Source of the DNA: Hydractinia symbiolongicarpus
Lineage: Eukaryota > Cnidaria > Hydrozoa > Anthoathecata > Hydractiniidae
DNA: 64,000 nucleotides
Reading direction: 5' to 3'
Assembly (NCBI RefSeq): GCF_029227915.1
Contig: NC_079886.1
Coordinates: 28,002,501-28,066,500, forward strand
Below the pieces are notes generated by a model that saw only the letters and a list, made by a program, of their open reading frames with translations, did not search any database and was not told the DNA's origin. Positions 34,808 through 48,459 of this stretch are shown one piece after another. Positions within the stretch are counted from its first letter, which is position 1, and every line of letters starts with the position of its first letter. The translations under genes and the position numbers were made by a program.

Positions 34808-37251
34808 ATCATAATTATGGGTGATTTAAACATGGAAATAAGTGACACAGATTTCGAAAACTTCATTTCAACATACGACCTCCATAGACTAATCAAATCA
34901 CCAACCTGCTTTAAGTCAAGTACTTCGCCTTCTTGCATTGATCACATATTAACAAATCAACCAAATTTCTTTAAAAATAGTGTAACAATCGAAACTGGCA
35001 TATCAGATTGGCATTTATTTGTTGGAAGTGTGATGAGAATGAACGTGATTAAAGGCGACCCAATTGTGAAACACTACAGAAATTACAACAAAATTGACTA
35101 CTTTGATTTTGAAAGAACATTATCAATGAACTTTTTGAAATTACTTGAGAACAATTACGACTTTAACCAATTCAATTTATGCATCACGTCTACGCTAAAC
35201 CATTTTGCACCATTGGAAACGAAAATACTAAGATTCAATAACGCACCTTTTATCACCAAGGAGCTTCGCAAAGCTATTATGCACAGATCCAAACTTCGTC
35301 GCATATATAACAAATCACGATCAAAAGAAAATTGGTCCAACTTCACTAGATAGAGAAACTACTGTGTTTCCTTATTACGAAAAACCAGACGTTCGTATTT
35401 CAAGGGTTTACGTATGACAAGCATTACTGATAATAAAAAGTTCTGGAAGTCTGTCAAGCCATTGTTTTCAAACGTTAGTTATAACACCAACAAAATTATC
35501 TTAATCGAGAAAGAAAAGATAATCACCGACGAACAAAAATTATGCAAAATCTTCAATGAATATTACACCAACATCACGAAAAATTTACCAATCAAACCAA
35601 ACGATGATACACATACAGCAACCATTCACGATGCAATCCACTCGTATACTAATCACATCAGTATTTTGAAAATTCGTGAAAATGTGGGTTATGATGAAAA
35701 GTTCTATTTTTCGCTGGTTGAACAGCCTGATGTTCTCAAAGTCATCAAAGACATGGATGCAAAGAAATCTTCTGTTAGTGGTGATTTTCCAGTTTTTATG
35801 TTGAAAAAGTTTATTCATATCTTTGTTCCTATCCTCACTAATATTATAAATTTTTGTTTACAGTCTAATATTTTTCCTGATGATTTAAAACTTGCAGAGG
35901 TTATACCTGTTTTTAAGAAGGATGACTGTGATGATAAGGAGAACTATAGACCTGTTAGCTTGCTTCCCTGTTTATCAAAGGTTTTTGAAAGAATTATTCT
36001 TAATCAAATGCACACTTTTATGCATGACAAACTCAGCCCTCATCTATCAGGCTTCAGAAAGGGTTATAATACACAATATGCTCTCATTCGAATGATTGAA
36101 CAATGGAAAAGCACACTTGATAATAAGGGTGTAGTTGGAGCAGTGCTAATGGACCTTTCAAAAGCTTTTGATACTATCAACCATGATTTGCTTATTGCAA
36201 AGCTGCATGCCTATGGTTTTTCTGAATCTTCTTTATTATTTATTCACTCATACTTGAAAAATCGTTTTCAGAGAACCAGAATAAATTCTTCTTTTAGCGA
36301 ATGGCTTCCTCTTCAAGTTGGAGTTCCACAAGGATCAATCTTAGGACCTCCTTTCTTCAATTATTCTATAAACGATTTATTCTGGTTCATTATTCAATCA
36401 TCCCTTTGTAACTTTGCAGATGATAACACCTTATATGCTTGTGAAAATTCATTAGAAGATGTAAAACAAACACTGCTTACTAATCTGGTCATAGTTAATA
36501 ATTGGTTTTATGAAAATTACTTAGCAATAAATTTGAAAAAGTATCAATATATTGTATTAGGTCATCACGATGAAAGTTTGATATTTAACCATTTGAAAAT
36601 TGCGTGTAAATCGTCTGTAGTGCTTCTTGGTGTTACAATTGACTCGAGACTAAACTTTCATTCGCATGTCAAAAACATCTGTAATAAGGCTAGTAGGAAA
36701 CTCAACGTGCTTCAAAGGATATCTTCCTTTTTGACACCCAAGATGAAGCGTTTTCTCTTCAATTCATTTATTTTGTCTCAGTTTTCTTACTGTCCCTTAG
36801 TTGGATGTTTTGTGGAAAAGTTGCGAATAATCGAATCAATCGTATTCATGAACGTTGTCTAAGAATCATACAGGACGATATAAATGGCAGTTACGATGAA
36901 CTTTTATCTTTATGTAATGTTAAAAATATTCACATCATCAATTTACAGAATTTAATGAAAGAGGTTTACAAATTTTTAAATGGATTGTCACCTCTATATA
37001 TGAACGAGATATTTTCTGTTAGGGAAAACAGGTACAACCTTCGTTGCTTTAATTTGATCAGGCGACCAACTTGTCGGACAACGTACTATGGCTTAAATAC
37101 TTTATCAAATATTGCAGGGAAGCTATGGATATCTGTGCCTGACGCTACAAAGAATGCTCCTTCTCTCGAAGCCTTCCGTAGCTCAATAAAATTTTGGGAA
37201 GGTGATGTTTGCACCTGTAAAATATGCATGGATATACCATACATATTTTAA
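34808..37251 (+). pseudogene. LINE ORF2 remnant: endonuclease end plus RT, one stop and one frameshift
   Basis: The first segment (34808-35353) encodes the C-terminal part of an APE-type endonuclease: GDLN, then SCIDHIL, then ISDWHLF where APE enzymes have the SDH motif; many invertebrate LINEs of this type show an SD-x-H variant. An in-frame TAG at 35351-35353 interrupts it. The frame is open again directly after the stop and continues 20 codons to the ATG at 35414, so this is one gene with a nonsense codon, not two genes. The RT follows, with PQG intact and FADD present. A 1-base deletion near 36801 (TTAGTTGG against TTAGTATGG in other copies) shifts the frame. The last part is open again at 36805-37251. 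Any start at 34772 lies in satellite and is fortuitous. Confidence 0.9.
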
Positions 37252-37387
37252 CTTTACTTATTTATTTATTTTTCTTATTTTTTATCGCTGTTTGCCTTGT
37301 TTTACGTTTTGTTGTCGATTTAAATTAGTTATTTAAATACTATTGTATCTATCGACGTTAAATAAAGAGAAAATCAAATCAAAAAAA
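34808..37387 (+). mobile_element. LINE copy 6, longer 5'-truncated copy with partial endonuclease
   Basis: The element begins inside the endonuclease region (ATCATAATTATGGGTGATTT) immediately after satellite CATTTTT. It ends with AATAAA at 37361-37366 and the tail AAATCAAATCA7, then TTTTGATGAG of the monomer. The tail differs from the A14-15 of copies 1-5. Left and right flanking monomers also differ from those copies, so this is a separate insertion event. About 0.5% of bases differ from copies 2-5 over shared sequence by my reading. Confidence 0.95.
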
Positions 37388-38203
37388 TTTTGATGAGACG
37401 CTGAATAAAAGGAGTTTAATCTCCTGCAAACGAAAACCCGCGATTTACCCTAAATCCCGGAACCGGCCGGTATAGTCGAATGTATACAAAGAAAGTACGC
37501 AGGGAATAAACTCATTTCCCGAACGATTCTTTAAATCATTTTTCCACCACTAAAACGCATAAGACTTGTAGTTTTGAAAACTGATTTCATTTTTGATGAG
37601 ACGATGAATAAAAGGAGTTTAATCTCCGGCAAACGAAAACCCGCGATTTACCCTAAATCCCAGAACCGGCCGGTATAGTCGAATGTATACAAAGAAAGTA
37701 CGCAGGGAATAAACTCATTTCCCGAACGATTCTTTAAATTATATTTTCACCACTAAAACGCATGAGTCTTGTAGTTTTTAAAAATGATTTCATTTTTGAT
37801 GAGACGCTGAATAAAAGGAGTTTAATCGCCGGCAAACGAAAACCCGTGATTTCCCGTAAATCCCGGACTCGGCCCGTATAGTCAAACGTATACAAAGAAA
37901 GTACCCAGGGAGTAAACTCATTTCCCGAACGATTTTTTAAATCATTTTTCCACCACTAAAACGCATAAGACTTGTAGTTTTCAAAACTGATTTCATTTTT
38001 GATGAGACGATGAATAAAAGGAGTTTAATCTCCGGCAAACGAAAACCCGCGATTTACCCTAAATCCCAGAACCGGCCGGTATAGTCGAATGTATACAAAG
38101 AAAGTACGCAGGGAATAAACTCATTTCCCGAACGATTCTTTAAATTATATTTTCACCACTAAAACGCATGAGTCTTGTAGTTTTCAAAAATGATTTCATT
38201 TTT
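37388..38203 (+). repeat. Four-monomer satellite spacer between LINE copies 6 and 7
   Basis: The spacer is 816 bp, equal to 4 x 203 + 4, consistent with a 4-bp target-site duplication. Its monomers (TCTCCTGC, CCCAGAACC, TCAAACGTATAC, CCCAGAACC types, in order) match the four monomers left of copy 6 (about 33992-34807), with small differences such as GTGATTTCCCG at 37846. There is no gene. Confidence 0.93.
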
Positions 38204-40648
38204 ATCATAATTATGGGTGATTTAAACATGGAAATAAGTGACACAGATTTCGAAAACTTCATTTCAACATACGACCTCCATAGACTAATCAAATCACCAA
38301 CCTGCTTTAAGTCAAGTACTTCGCCTTCTTGCATTGATCACATATTAACAAATCAACCAAATTTCTTTAAAAATAGTGTAACAATCGAAACTGGCATATC
38401 AGATTGGCATTTATTTGTTGGAAGTGTGATGAGAATGAACGTGATTAAAGGCGACCCAATTGTGAAACACTACAGAAATTACAACAAAATTGACTACTTT
38501 GATTTTGAAAGAACATTATCAATGAACTTTTTGAAATTACTTGAGAACAATTACGACTTTAACCAATTCAATTTATGCATCACGTCTACGCTAAACCATT
38601 TTGCACCATTGAAAAAGAAAATACTAAGATTCAATAACGCACCTTTTATCACCAAGGAGCTTCGCAAAGCTATTATGCACAGATCCAAACTTCGTCGCAT
38701 ATATAACAAATCACGATCAAAAGAAAATTGGTCCAACTTCACTAGATAGAGAAACTACTGTGTTTCCTTATTACGAAAAACCAGACGTTCGTATTTCAAG
38801 GGTTTACGTATGACAAGCATTACTGATAATAAAAAGTTCTGGAAGTCTGTCAAGCCATTGTTTTCAAACGTTAGTTATAACACCAACAAAATTATCTTAA
38901 TCGAGAAAGAAAAGATAATCACCGACGAACAAAAATTATGCAAAATCTTCAATGAATATTACACCAACATCACGAAAAATTTACCAATCAAACCAAACGA
39001 TGATACACATACAGCAACCATTCACGATGCAATCCACTCGTATACTAATCACATCAGTATTTTGAAAATTCGTGAAAATGTGGGTTATGATGAAAAGTTC
39101 TATTTTTCGCTGGTTGAACAGCCTGATGTTCTCAAAGTCATCAAAGACATGGATGCAAAGAAATCTTCTGTTAGTGGTGATTTTCCAGTTTTTATGTTGA
39201 AAAAGTTTATTCATATCTTTGTTCCTATCCTCACTAATATTATAAATTTTTGTTTACAGTCTAATATTTTTCCTGATGATTTAAAACTTGCAGAGGTTAT
39301 ACCTGTTTTTAAGAAGGATGACTGTAATGATAAGGAGAACTATAGACCTGTTAGCTTGCTTCCCTGTTTATCAAAGGTTTTTGAAAGAATTATTCTTAAT
39401 CAAATGCACACTTTTATGCATGACAAACTCAGCCCTCATCTATCAGGCTTCAGAAAGGGTTATAATACACAATATGCTCTCATTCGAATGATTGAACAAT
39501 GGAAAAGCACACTTGATAATAAGGGTGTAGTTGGAGCAGTGCTAATGGACCTTTCAAAAGCTTTTGATACTATCAACCATGATTTGCTTATTGCAAAGCT
39601 GCATGCCTATGGTTTTTCTGAATCTTCTTTATTATTTATTCACTCATACTTGAAAAATCGTTTTCAGAGAACCAGAATAAATTCTTCTTTTAGCGAATGG
39701 CTTCCTCTTCAAGTTGGAGTTCCACAAGGATCAATCTTAGGACCTCCTTTCTTCAATTATTCTATAAACGATTTATTCTGGTTCATTATTCAATCATCCC
39801 TTTGTAACTTTGCAGATGATAACACCTTATATGCTTGTGAAAATTCATTAGAAGATGTAAAACAAACACTGCTTACTAATCTGGTCATAGTTAATAATTG
39901 GTTTTATGAAAATTACTTAGCAATAAATTTGAAAAAGTATCAATATATTGTATTAGGTCATCACGATGAAAGTTTGATATTTAACCATTTGAAAATTGCG
40001 TGTAAATCGTCTGTAGTGCTTCTTGGTGTTACAATTGACTCGAGACTAAACTTTCATTCGCATGTCAAAAACATCTGTAATAAGGCTAGTAGGAAACTCA
40101 ACGTGCTTCAAAGGATATCTTCCTTTTTGACACCCAAGATGAAGCGTTTTCTCTTCAATTCATTTATTTTGTCTCAGTTTTCTTACTGTCCCTTAGTATG
40201 GATGTTTTGTGGAAAAGTTGCGAATAATCGAATCAATCGTATTCATGAACGTTGTCTAAGAATCATACAGGACGATATAAATGGCAGTTACGATGAACTT
40301 TTATCTTTATGTAATGTTAAAAATATTCACATCATCAATTTACAGAATTTAATGAAAGAGGTTTACAAATTTTTAAATGGATTGTCACCTCTATATATGA
40401 ACGAGATATTTTCTGTTAGGGAAAACAGGTACAACCTTCGTTGCTTTAATTTGATCAGGCGACCAACTTGTCGGACAACGTACTATGGCTTAAATACTTT
40501 ATCAAATATTGCAGGGAAGCTACGGATATCTGTGCCTGACGCTACAAAGAATGCTCCTTCTCTCGAAGCCTTCCGTAGCTCAATAAAATTTTGGGAAGGT
40601 GATGTTTGCACCTGTAAAATATGCATGGATATACCATACATATTTTAA
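38204..40648 (+). pseudogene. LINE ORF2 remnant: endonuclease end, TAG, then uninterrupted RT
   Basis: The endonuclease fragment runs to TAG at 38747-38749. The uninterrupted stretch from ATG 38810 encodes 612 residues. Positions on that numbering: NYRPVSLLP about 177-185, the catalytic Asp in LMDLSKAFD at 247, GVPQGSILGP at 303-312, FADD at 334-337, and a cysteine tail at 600-605. All core RT residues are present, so the polymerase segment could be folded if it were made. However, the true start, ORF1 and endonuclease N-terminus are gone. Differences from copy 6 include Trp to Arg at 572 and ETK to KKK in the endonuclease part near 38611. The ATG at 38810 is an internal codon of a longer original frame. 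Confidence 0.9.
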
Positions 40649-40784
40649 CTTTACTTATTTATTTATTTTTCTTATTTTTTATCGCTGTTTGCCTTGTTTT
40701 ACGTTTTGTTGTCGATTTAAATTAGTTATTTAAATACTATTGTATCTATCGACGTTAAATAAAGAGAAAATCAAATCAAAAAAA
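38204..40784 (+). mobile_element. LINE copy 7, least damaged copy in the window
   Basis: It starts at the same base of the element and of the satellite as copy 6, displaced by 3396 bp. It carries the same TAG codon after the endonuclease fragment but not the copy 6 frameshift, which explains why its 3' end is displaced by 3397. AATAAA is at 40758-40763 and the tail at 40778-40784. The right flank (TTTTGATGAGACGC, then TCTCCTGC) matches that of copy 6 and diverges after about two monomers. Confidence 0.95.
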
Positions 40785-43700
40785 TTTTGATGAGACGCTG
40801 AATAAAAGGAGTTTAATCTCCTGCAAACGAAAACCCGCGATTTACCCTAAATCCCGGAACCGGCCGGTATAGTCAAATGTATACAAAGAAAGTACGCAGG
40901 GAATAAACTCATTTCCCGAACGATTCTTTAAATCATTTTTCCACCACTAAAACGCATAAGACTTGTAGTTTTGAAAACTGATTTCATTTTTGATGAGACG
41001 ATGAATAAAAGGAGTTTAATCTCCGGCAAACGAAAACCCGCGATTTACCCTAAATCCCAGAACCGGCCGGTATAGTCGAATGTATACAAAGAAAGTACGC
41101 AGGGAATAAACTCATTTCCCGAACGATTCTTTAAATTATATTTTCACCACTAAAACGCATGAGTCTTGTAGTTTTCAAAAATGATTTCATTTTTGATGAG
41201 ACGCTGAATAAAAGGAGTTTAATCGCCGGCAAACGAAAACCCGCGATTTCCCGTAAATCCCGGGCTTGGCCCGTATAGACAAATGTATACAAAGAAAGTA
41301 CCCAGGGAGTAAACTCATTTCCCGAACGATTTTTTAAATTATTTTTTTACCACTAAGACGCATGAGACTTGTAGTTTTCAAAACTGATTTCATTTTTGAT
41401 GAGACGATGAATAAAAGGAGTTTAATCTCCGGCAAACGAAAACCCGCGATTTACCCTAAATCCCGGAACCGGCCGGTATAGTCGAATGTATACAAAGAAA
41501 GTACGCAGGGAGTAAACTCATTTCCCGAACGATTCTTTAAATTATATTTTCACCACTAAAACGCATGAGTCTTGTAGTTTTCAAAAATGATTTCATTTTT
41601 GATGAGACGCTGAATAAAAGAAGTTTAATCGCCGGCAAACGAAAACCCGGGAATTCCCGTAAATCCTGGGCTTGACCCGTATAGTCAAATGTATAGAAAG
41701 AAAGTAAACTGGGAGTAAACTCATTTCCCGAACGATTCTTTAAATTATTTTTCACCACTAAAACGCATGAGTGTTGTAGTTTTCAAAAATGATTTCATTT
41801 TTGATGAGACGCTGAATAAAAGAAGTTTAATCGCCGGCAAACGAAAACCCGCGATTTCCCGTAAATCCCGGGCTTGGCCCGTATAGTCGAATGTATACAA
41901 AGAAAGTACCCAGGGAGTAAACTCATTTCCCGAACGATTTTTTAAATTATTTTTTCACCACTAAAACGCATAAGACTCGTAGTTTTCAAAAATGATTTCA
42001 TTTTTGATGAGACGCTGAATAAAAGGAGTTTAATCGCCGGCAAACGAAAACCCGCGCTTTCCCGTATATCCCGGACTCGGCCCGTATAGTCGAAGGTATA
42101 CAAAGGAAGTACCCAGGGAGTAAACTCATTTTCCGAACGATTTTTTAAATTATTTTTTCACCACTAAAACGCATGAGACTTGTAGTTTTCAAAAATGATT
42201 TCATTTTTGATGAGACGCTGAATAAAAAGAGTTTAATCGCCGGCAAACGAAAACCCGGGAGTTCCCGTAAATCCCGGGCTTGACCCGTATAGTCGAATGT
42301 ATACAAAGAAAGTACGCAGGGAATAAACTCATTTCCCGAACGATTCTTTAAATTATATTTTCACCACTAAAACGCATGAGTGTTGTAGTTTTCAAAAATG
42401 ATTTCATTTTTGATGAGACGCTGAATAAAAGAAGTTTAATCGCCGGCAAACGAAAACCCGCGATTTCCCGTAAATCCCGGGCTTGGCCCGTATAGTCGAA
42501 TGTATACAAAGAAAGTACCCAGGGAGTAAACTGATTTCCCGAACGATTTTTAAATTATTTTTTTACCACTAAGACGCATGAGACTTGTAGTTTTCAAATA
42601 TGATTTCATTTTTGATGAGACGCTGAATTAAAGGAGTTTAATCGCCGGCAAACGAAAACCCGCGATTTCCCGTAAATCCCGGGCTTGGCCCGTATAGTCG
42701 AATGTATACAAAGAAAGTACCCAGGGAGTAAACTCATTTCCCGAACGATTTTTTAAATTATTTTTTTACCACTAAGACGCATGAGACTTGTAGTTTTCAA
42801 ATATGATTTCATTTTTGATGAGACGCTGAATAAAAGGAGTTTAATCGCCGGCAAACGAAAACCCGCGATTTCCCGTAAATCCCGGACTCGGCCTGTATAG
42901 TCAAAAGTATACAAAGAAAGTACCCAGGGAGTAAACTCATTTCCCGAACGATTCTTTAAATCATTTTTCCACCACTAAAACGCATAAGACTTGTAGTTTT
43001 GAAAACTGATTTCATTTTTGATGAGACGATGAATAAAAGGAGTTTAATCTCCGGCAAACGAAAACCCGCGATTTACCCTAAATCCCGGAACCGGCCGGTA
43101 TAGTCGAATGTATACAAAGAAAGTACGCAGGGAATAAACTCATTTCCCGAACGATTCTTTAAATTATATTTTCACCACTAAAACGCATGAGTCTTGTAGT
43201 TTTCAAAAATGATTTCATTTTTGATGAGACGCTGAATAAAAGAAGTTTAATCGCCGGCAAACGAAAACCCGGGAATTCCCGTAAATCCCGGGCTTGACCC
43301 GTATAGTCAAATGTATAGAAAGAAAGTAAACTGGGAGTAAACTCATTTCCCGAACGATTCTTTAAATTATTTTTCACCACTAAAACGCATGAGTGTTGTA
43401 GTTTTCAAAAATGATTTCATTTTTGATGAGACGCTGAATAAAAGAAGTTTAATCGCCGGCAAACGAAAACCCGCGATTTCCCGTAAATCCCGGGCTTGGC
43501 CCGTATAGTCGAATGTATACAAAGAAAGTACCCAGGGAGTAAACTCATTTCCTGAACGATTTTTAAATTATTTTTTTACCACTAAGACGCATGAGACTTG
43601 TAGTTTTCAAATATGATTTCATTTTTGATGAGACGCTGAATAAAAGGAGTTTAATAGCCGGCAAACGAAAACCCGCGATTTCCCGTAAATCCCGGGTTTG

Positions 43701-46700
43701 GCCCGTATAGTCGAATGTATACAAAGAAAGTACCCAGGGAGTAAACTCATTTCCCGAACGATTTTTTAAATTATTTTTTTACCACTAAGACGCATGAGAC
43801 ATGTAGTTTTCAAATATGATTTCATTTTTGATGAGACGCTGAATAAAAGGTGTTTAATCGCCGGCAAACGAAAACCCGCGATTTCCCGTAAATCCCGGAC
43901 TCGGCCCGTATAGTCAAAAGTATACAAAGAAAGTACCCAGGGAGTAAACTCATTTCCCGAACGATTCTTTAAATCATCTTTCCACCACTAAAACGCATAA
44001 GACTTGTAGTTTTGAAAACTGATTTCATTTTTGATGAGACGATGAATAAAAGGAGTTTAATCTCCGGAAACGAAAACCCGCGATTTACTCTAAATCCCGG
44101 AACCGGCCGGTATAGTCGAATGTTTACAAAGAAAGTACGCAGGGAATAAACTCATTTCCCGAACGATTCTTTAAATTATATTTTCACCACTAAAACGCAT
44201 GAGTCTTGTAGTTTTCAAAAATGATTTCATTTTTGATGAGACGCTGAATAAAAGAAGTTTAATCGCCGGCAAACAAAAACCCGCGATTTCCCGTAAATCC
44301 CGGGCTTGGCCCGTATAGTCGAATGTATACAAAGAAAGTACCCAGGGAGTAAACTCATTTCCCAAACGATTTTATAAATTATTTTTTTACCACTAAGACG
44401 CATGAGACTTGTAGTTTTCAAAAATGATTTCATTTTTGATGAGACGCTGAATAAAAGGAGTTTAATCGCCGGCAAAGGAAAACCCGCGATTTCCCGTAAA
44501 TCCCGGACTCGGCCCGTATAGTCAAAAGTATACAAAGAAAGTACCCAGGGAGTAAACTCATTTCCCGAACGATTCTTTAAATTATTTTTTCAACACTAAA
44601 ACGCATGAGACTTATAGTTTTCAAAACTGATTTCATTTTTGATGAGACGCTGAATAAAAGGAGTTTAATCGCCGGCAAACGAAAACCCGCGCTTTCCCGT
44701 ATATCCCGGACTCGGCCCGTATAGTCGAATGTATACAAAGAAAGTACCCAGGGAGTAAACTCATTTTCCGAACGATTTTTTAGATTATTTTTTCACCACT
44801 AAAACGCATGAGACTTGTAGTTTTCAAAAATGATTTCATTGTTGATGAGACGCTGAATAAAAAGAGTTTAATCGCCGGCAAACGAAAACCCGGGAGTTCC
44901 CGTAAATCCCGGGCTTGACCCGTATAGTCGAATGTATAGAAAGAAAGTACCCAGGGAGTAAACTCATTTCCCGAACGATTTTTTAAATTATTTTTTCACC
45001 ACTAAAACGCATAAGACTTGTAGTTTTCAAAAATGATTTCATTTTTGATGAGACGCTGAATAAAAGGAGTTTAATCGCCGGCAAACGAAAACCCGCGCTT
45101 TCCCGTATATCCCGGACTCGGCCCGTATAGTCGAAGGTATACAAAGGAAGTACCCAGGGAGTAAACTCATTTTCCGAACGATTTTTTAAATTATTTTTTC
45201 ACCACTAAAACGCATGAGACTTGTAGTTTTCAAAAATGATTTCATTTTTGATGAGACGCTGAATAAAAAGAGTTTAATCGCCGGCAAACGAAAACCCGGG
45301 AGTTCCCGTAAATCCCGGGCTTGACCCGTATAGTCGAATGTATAGAAAGAAAGTACCCAGGGAGTAAACTCATTTCCCGAACGATTTTTTAAATTATTTT
45401 TTTACCACTAAGACGCATGAGACTTGTAGTTTTCAAAAATGATTTCATTTTTGATGAGACGCTGAATAAAAGGAGTTTAATCGCCGGCAAACGAAAACCC
45501 GCGATTTCCCGTAAATCCCGGACTCGGCCCGTATAGTCAAAAGTATACAAAGAAAGTACCCAGGGAGTAAACTCATTTCCCGAACGATTTTTTAAATTAT
45601 TTTTTTACCACTAAGACGCATGAGACTTGTAGTTTTCAAAAATGATTTCATTTTTGATGAGACGCTGAATAAAAGGAGTTTAATCGCCGGCAAACGAAAA
45701 CCCGCGATTTCCCGTAAATCCCGGACTCGGCCCGTATAGTCAAAAGTATACAAAGAAAGTACCCAGGGAGTAAACTCATTTCCCGAACGATTCTTTAAAT
45801 TATTTTTTCACCACTAAAACGCATGAGACTTATAGTTTTTAAAACTGATTTCATTTTTGATGAGACGCTGAATAAAATGAGTTTAATCGCCGGTAAACGA
45901 AAACCCGGGAATTCCCGTATATCCCGGACTCAGCCCGTATAGTCAAATGTATAGAAAGAAAGTAAACTGGGAGTAAACTCATTTCCCGAACGATTTTTTA
46001 AATTAATTTTTTACCACTAAAACGCATAAGACTTGTAAATTTCAAAAACGATTTCATTCTTGATGAGACGATGAATAAAAGGAGTTTAATCTCCGGCAAA
46101 CGAAAACCCGCGATTTCCCGTAAATCCCAGACTCGGCCCGTATAGTCAAAAGTATACAAACAAAGTACGCAGGGAGTAAACTCATTTCCCGAACGATTCT
46201 TTAAATTGTTTTTCACCACTAAAACGCATGAGACTTGTAGTTTTTAAAACTGATTTCATTTTTGATGAGACGCTGAATAAAAAGAGTTTAATCGCCGGCA
46301 AACGAAAACCCGGGAGTTCCCGTAAATCCCGGGCTTGACCATTATAGTCGAATGTATAAAAAGAAAGTACCCAGGGAGTAAACTCATTTCCCGAACGATT
46401 TTTTAAATTATTTTTTTACCACTAAGACGCATGAGACTTGTAGTTTTCAAAAATGATTTCATTTTTGATGAGACGCTGAATAAAAGGAGTTTAATCGCCG
46501 GCAAACGAAAACCCGCGATTTCCCGTAAATCCCGGACTCGGCCCGTATAGTCAAAAGTATACAAAGAAAGTACCCAGGGAGTAAACTCATTTCCCGAACG
46601 ATTTTTTAAATTATTTTTTCACCACTAAAACGCATGAGACTTGTAGTTTTCAAAAATGATTTCATTTTTGATGAGACGCTGAATAAAAGGAGTTTAATCG

Positions 46701-48459
46701 CCGGCAAACGAAAACCCGCGATTTCCCGTAAATCCCGGACTCGGCCCATATAGTCAAAAGTATACAAAGAAAGTACCCAGGGAGTAAACTCATTTCCCGA
46801 ACGATTCTTTAAATTATTTTTTCACCACTAAAACGCATGAGACTTATAGTTTTCAAAACTGATTTCATTTTTGATGAGACGCTGAATAAAAGGAGTTTAA
46901 TCGCCGGCAAACGAAAACCCGCGCTTTCCCGTATATCCCGGACTCGGCCCGTATAGTCGAATGTATACAAAGAAAGTACCCAGGGAGTAAACTCATTTTC
47001 CGAACGATTTTTTAAATTATTTTTTCACTACTAAAACGCATGAGACTTGTAGTTTTCAAAAATGATTTCATTTTTGATGAGACGCTGAATAAAAGGAGTT
47101 TAATCGCAGGCAAACGAAAACCCGCGATTTCCCGTAAATCCCGGACTCGGCCCGTATAGTCAAAAGTATACAAAGAAAGTACCCAGGGAGTAAACTCATT
47201 TCCCGAACGATTTTTTAAATTATTTTTTCACCACTAAAACGCATGAGACTTGTAGTTTTCAAAAATGATTTCATTTTTGATGAGACGCTGAATAAAAGGA
47301 GTTTAATCGCCGGCAAACGAAAACCCGCGATTTCCCGTAAATCCCGGACTCGGCCCGTATAGTCAAAAGTATACAAAGAAAGTACCCAGGGAGTAAACTC
47401 ATTTCCCGAACGATTCTTTAAATTATTTTTTCACCACTAAAACGCATGAGACTTATAGTTTTCAAAACTGATTTCATTTTTGATGAGACGCTGAATAAAA
47501 GGAGTTTAATCGCCGGCAAACGAAAACCCGCGCTTTCCCGTATATCCCGGACTCGGCCCGTATAGTCGAATGTATACAAAGAAAGTACCCAGGGAGTAAA
47601 CTCATTTTCCGAACGATTTTTTAAATTATTTTTTCACTACTAAAACGCATGAGACTTGTAGTTTTCAAAAATGATTTCATTTTTGATGAGACGCTGAATA
47701 AAAAGAGTTTAATCGCCGGCAAAGGAAAACCCGGGAATTCCCGTAAATCCCGGGCTTGACCCGTATAGTCAAATGTATAGAAAGAAAGTAAACTGGGAGT
47801 AAACTCATTTCCCGAACGATTTTTTAAATTAATTTTTTACCACTAAAACGCATAAGACTTGTAAATTTCAAAAACGATTTCATTCTTGATGAGACGCTGA
47901 ATAAAAGGAGTTTAATCTCCGGCAAACGAAAACCCGCGATTTCCCGTAAATCCAAGACTCGGCCCGTATAGTCAAAAGTATACAAAGAAAGTACGCAGGG
48001 AGTAAACTCATTTCCCGAACGATTCTTTAAATTATTTTTCACCACTAAAACGCATGAGACTTGTAGTTTTCAAAACTGATTTCATTTTTGATGAGACGCT
48101 GAATAAAAGGAGTTTAATCGCCGGCAAACGAACACCCGCGCTTTCCCGTATATCCCGGACTCGGCCCGTATAGTCGAATGTATACAAAGAAAGTACCCAG
48201 GGAGTAAACTCATTTTCCGAACTATTTTTTAAATTATTTTTTCACCACTAAAACGCATGAGACTTGTAGTTTTCAAAAATGATTTCATTTGTGATGAGAC
48301 GCTGAATAAAAGGAGTTTAATCGCCGTCAAACGAAAACCCGGGAGTTCCCGTAAATCCCGGGCTTGACCCTTATAGTCGAATGTTTAGAAAGAAAGTAAA
48401 CTGGGAGTAAACTCATTTCCCGAACGATTTTTTAAATTATTTTTTTACCACTAAGACGC

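Noticed and set aside
34808-37387. Two adjacent genes (endonuclease gene and RT gene)
   Set aside because: The frame is the same before and after the TAG at 35351-35353 and codon sense continues, so a single ORF2 with a nonsense codon is the simpler reading.
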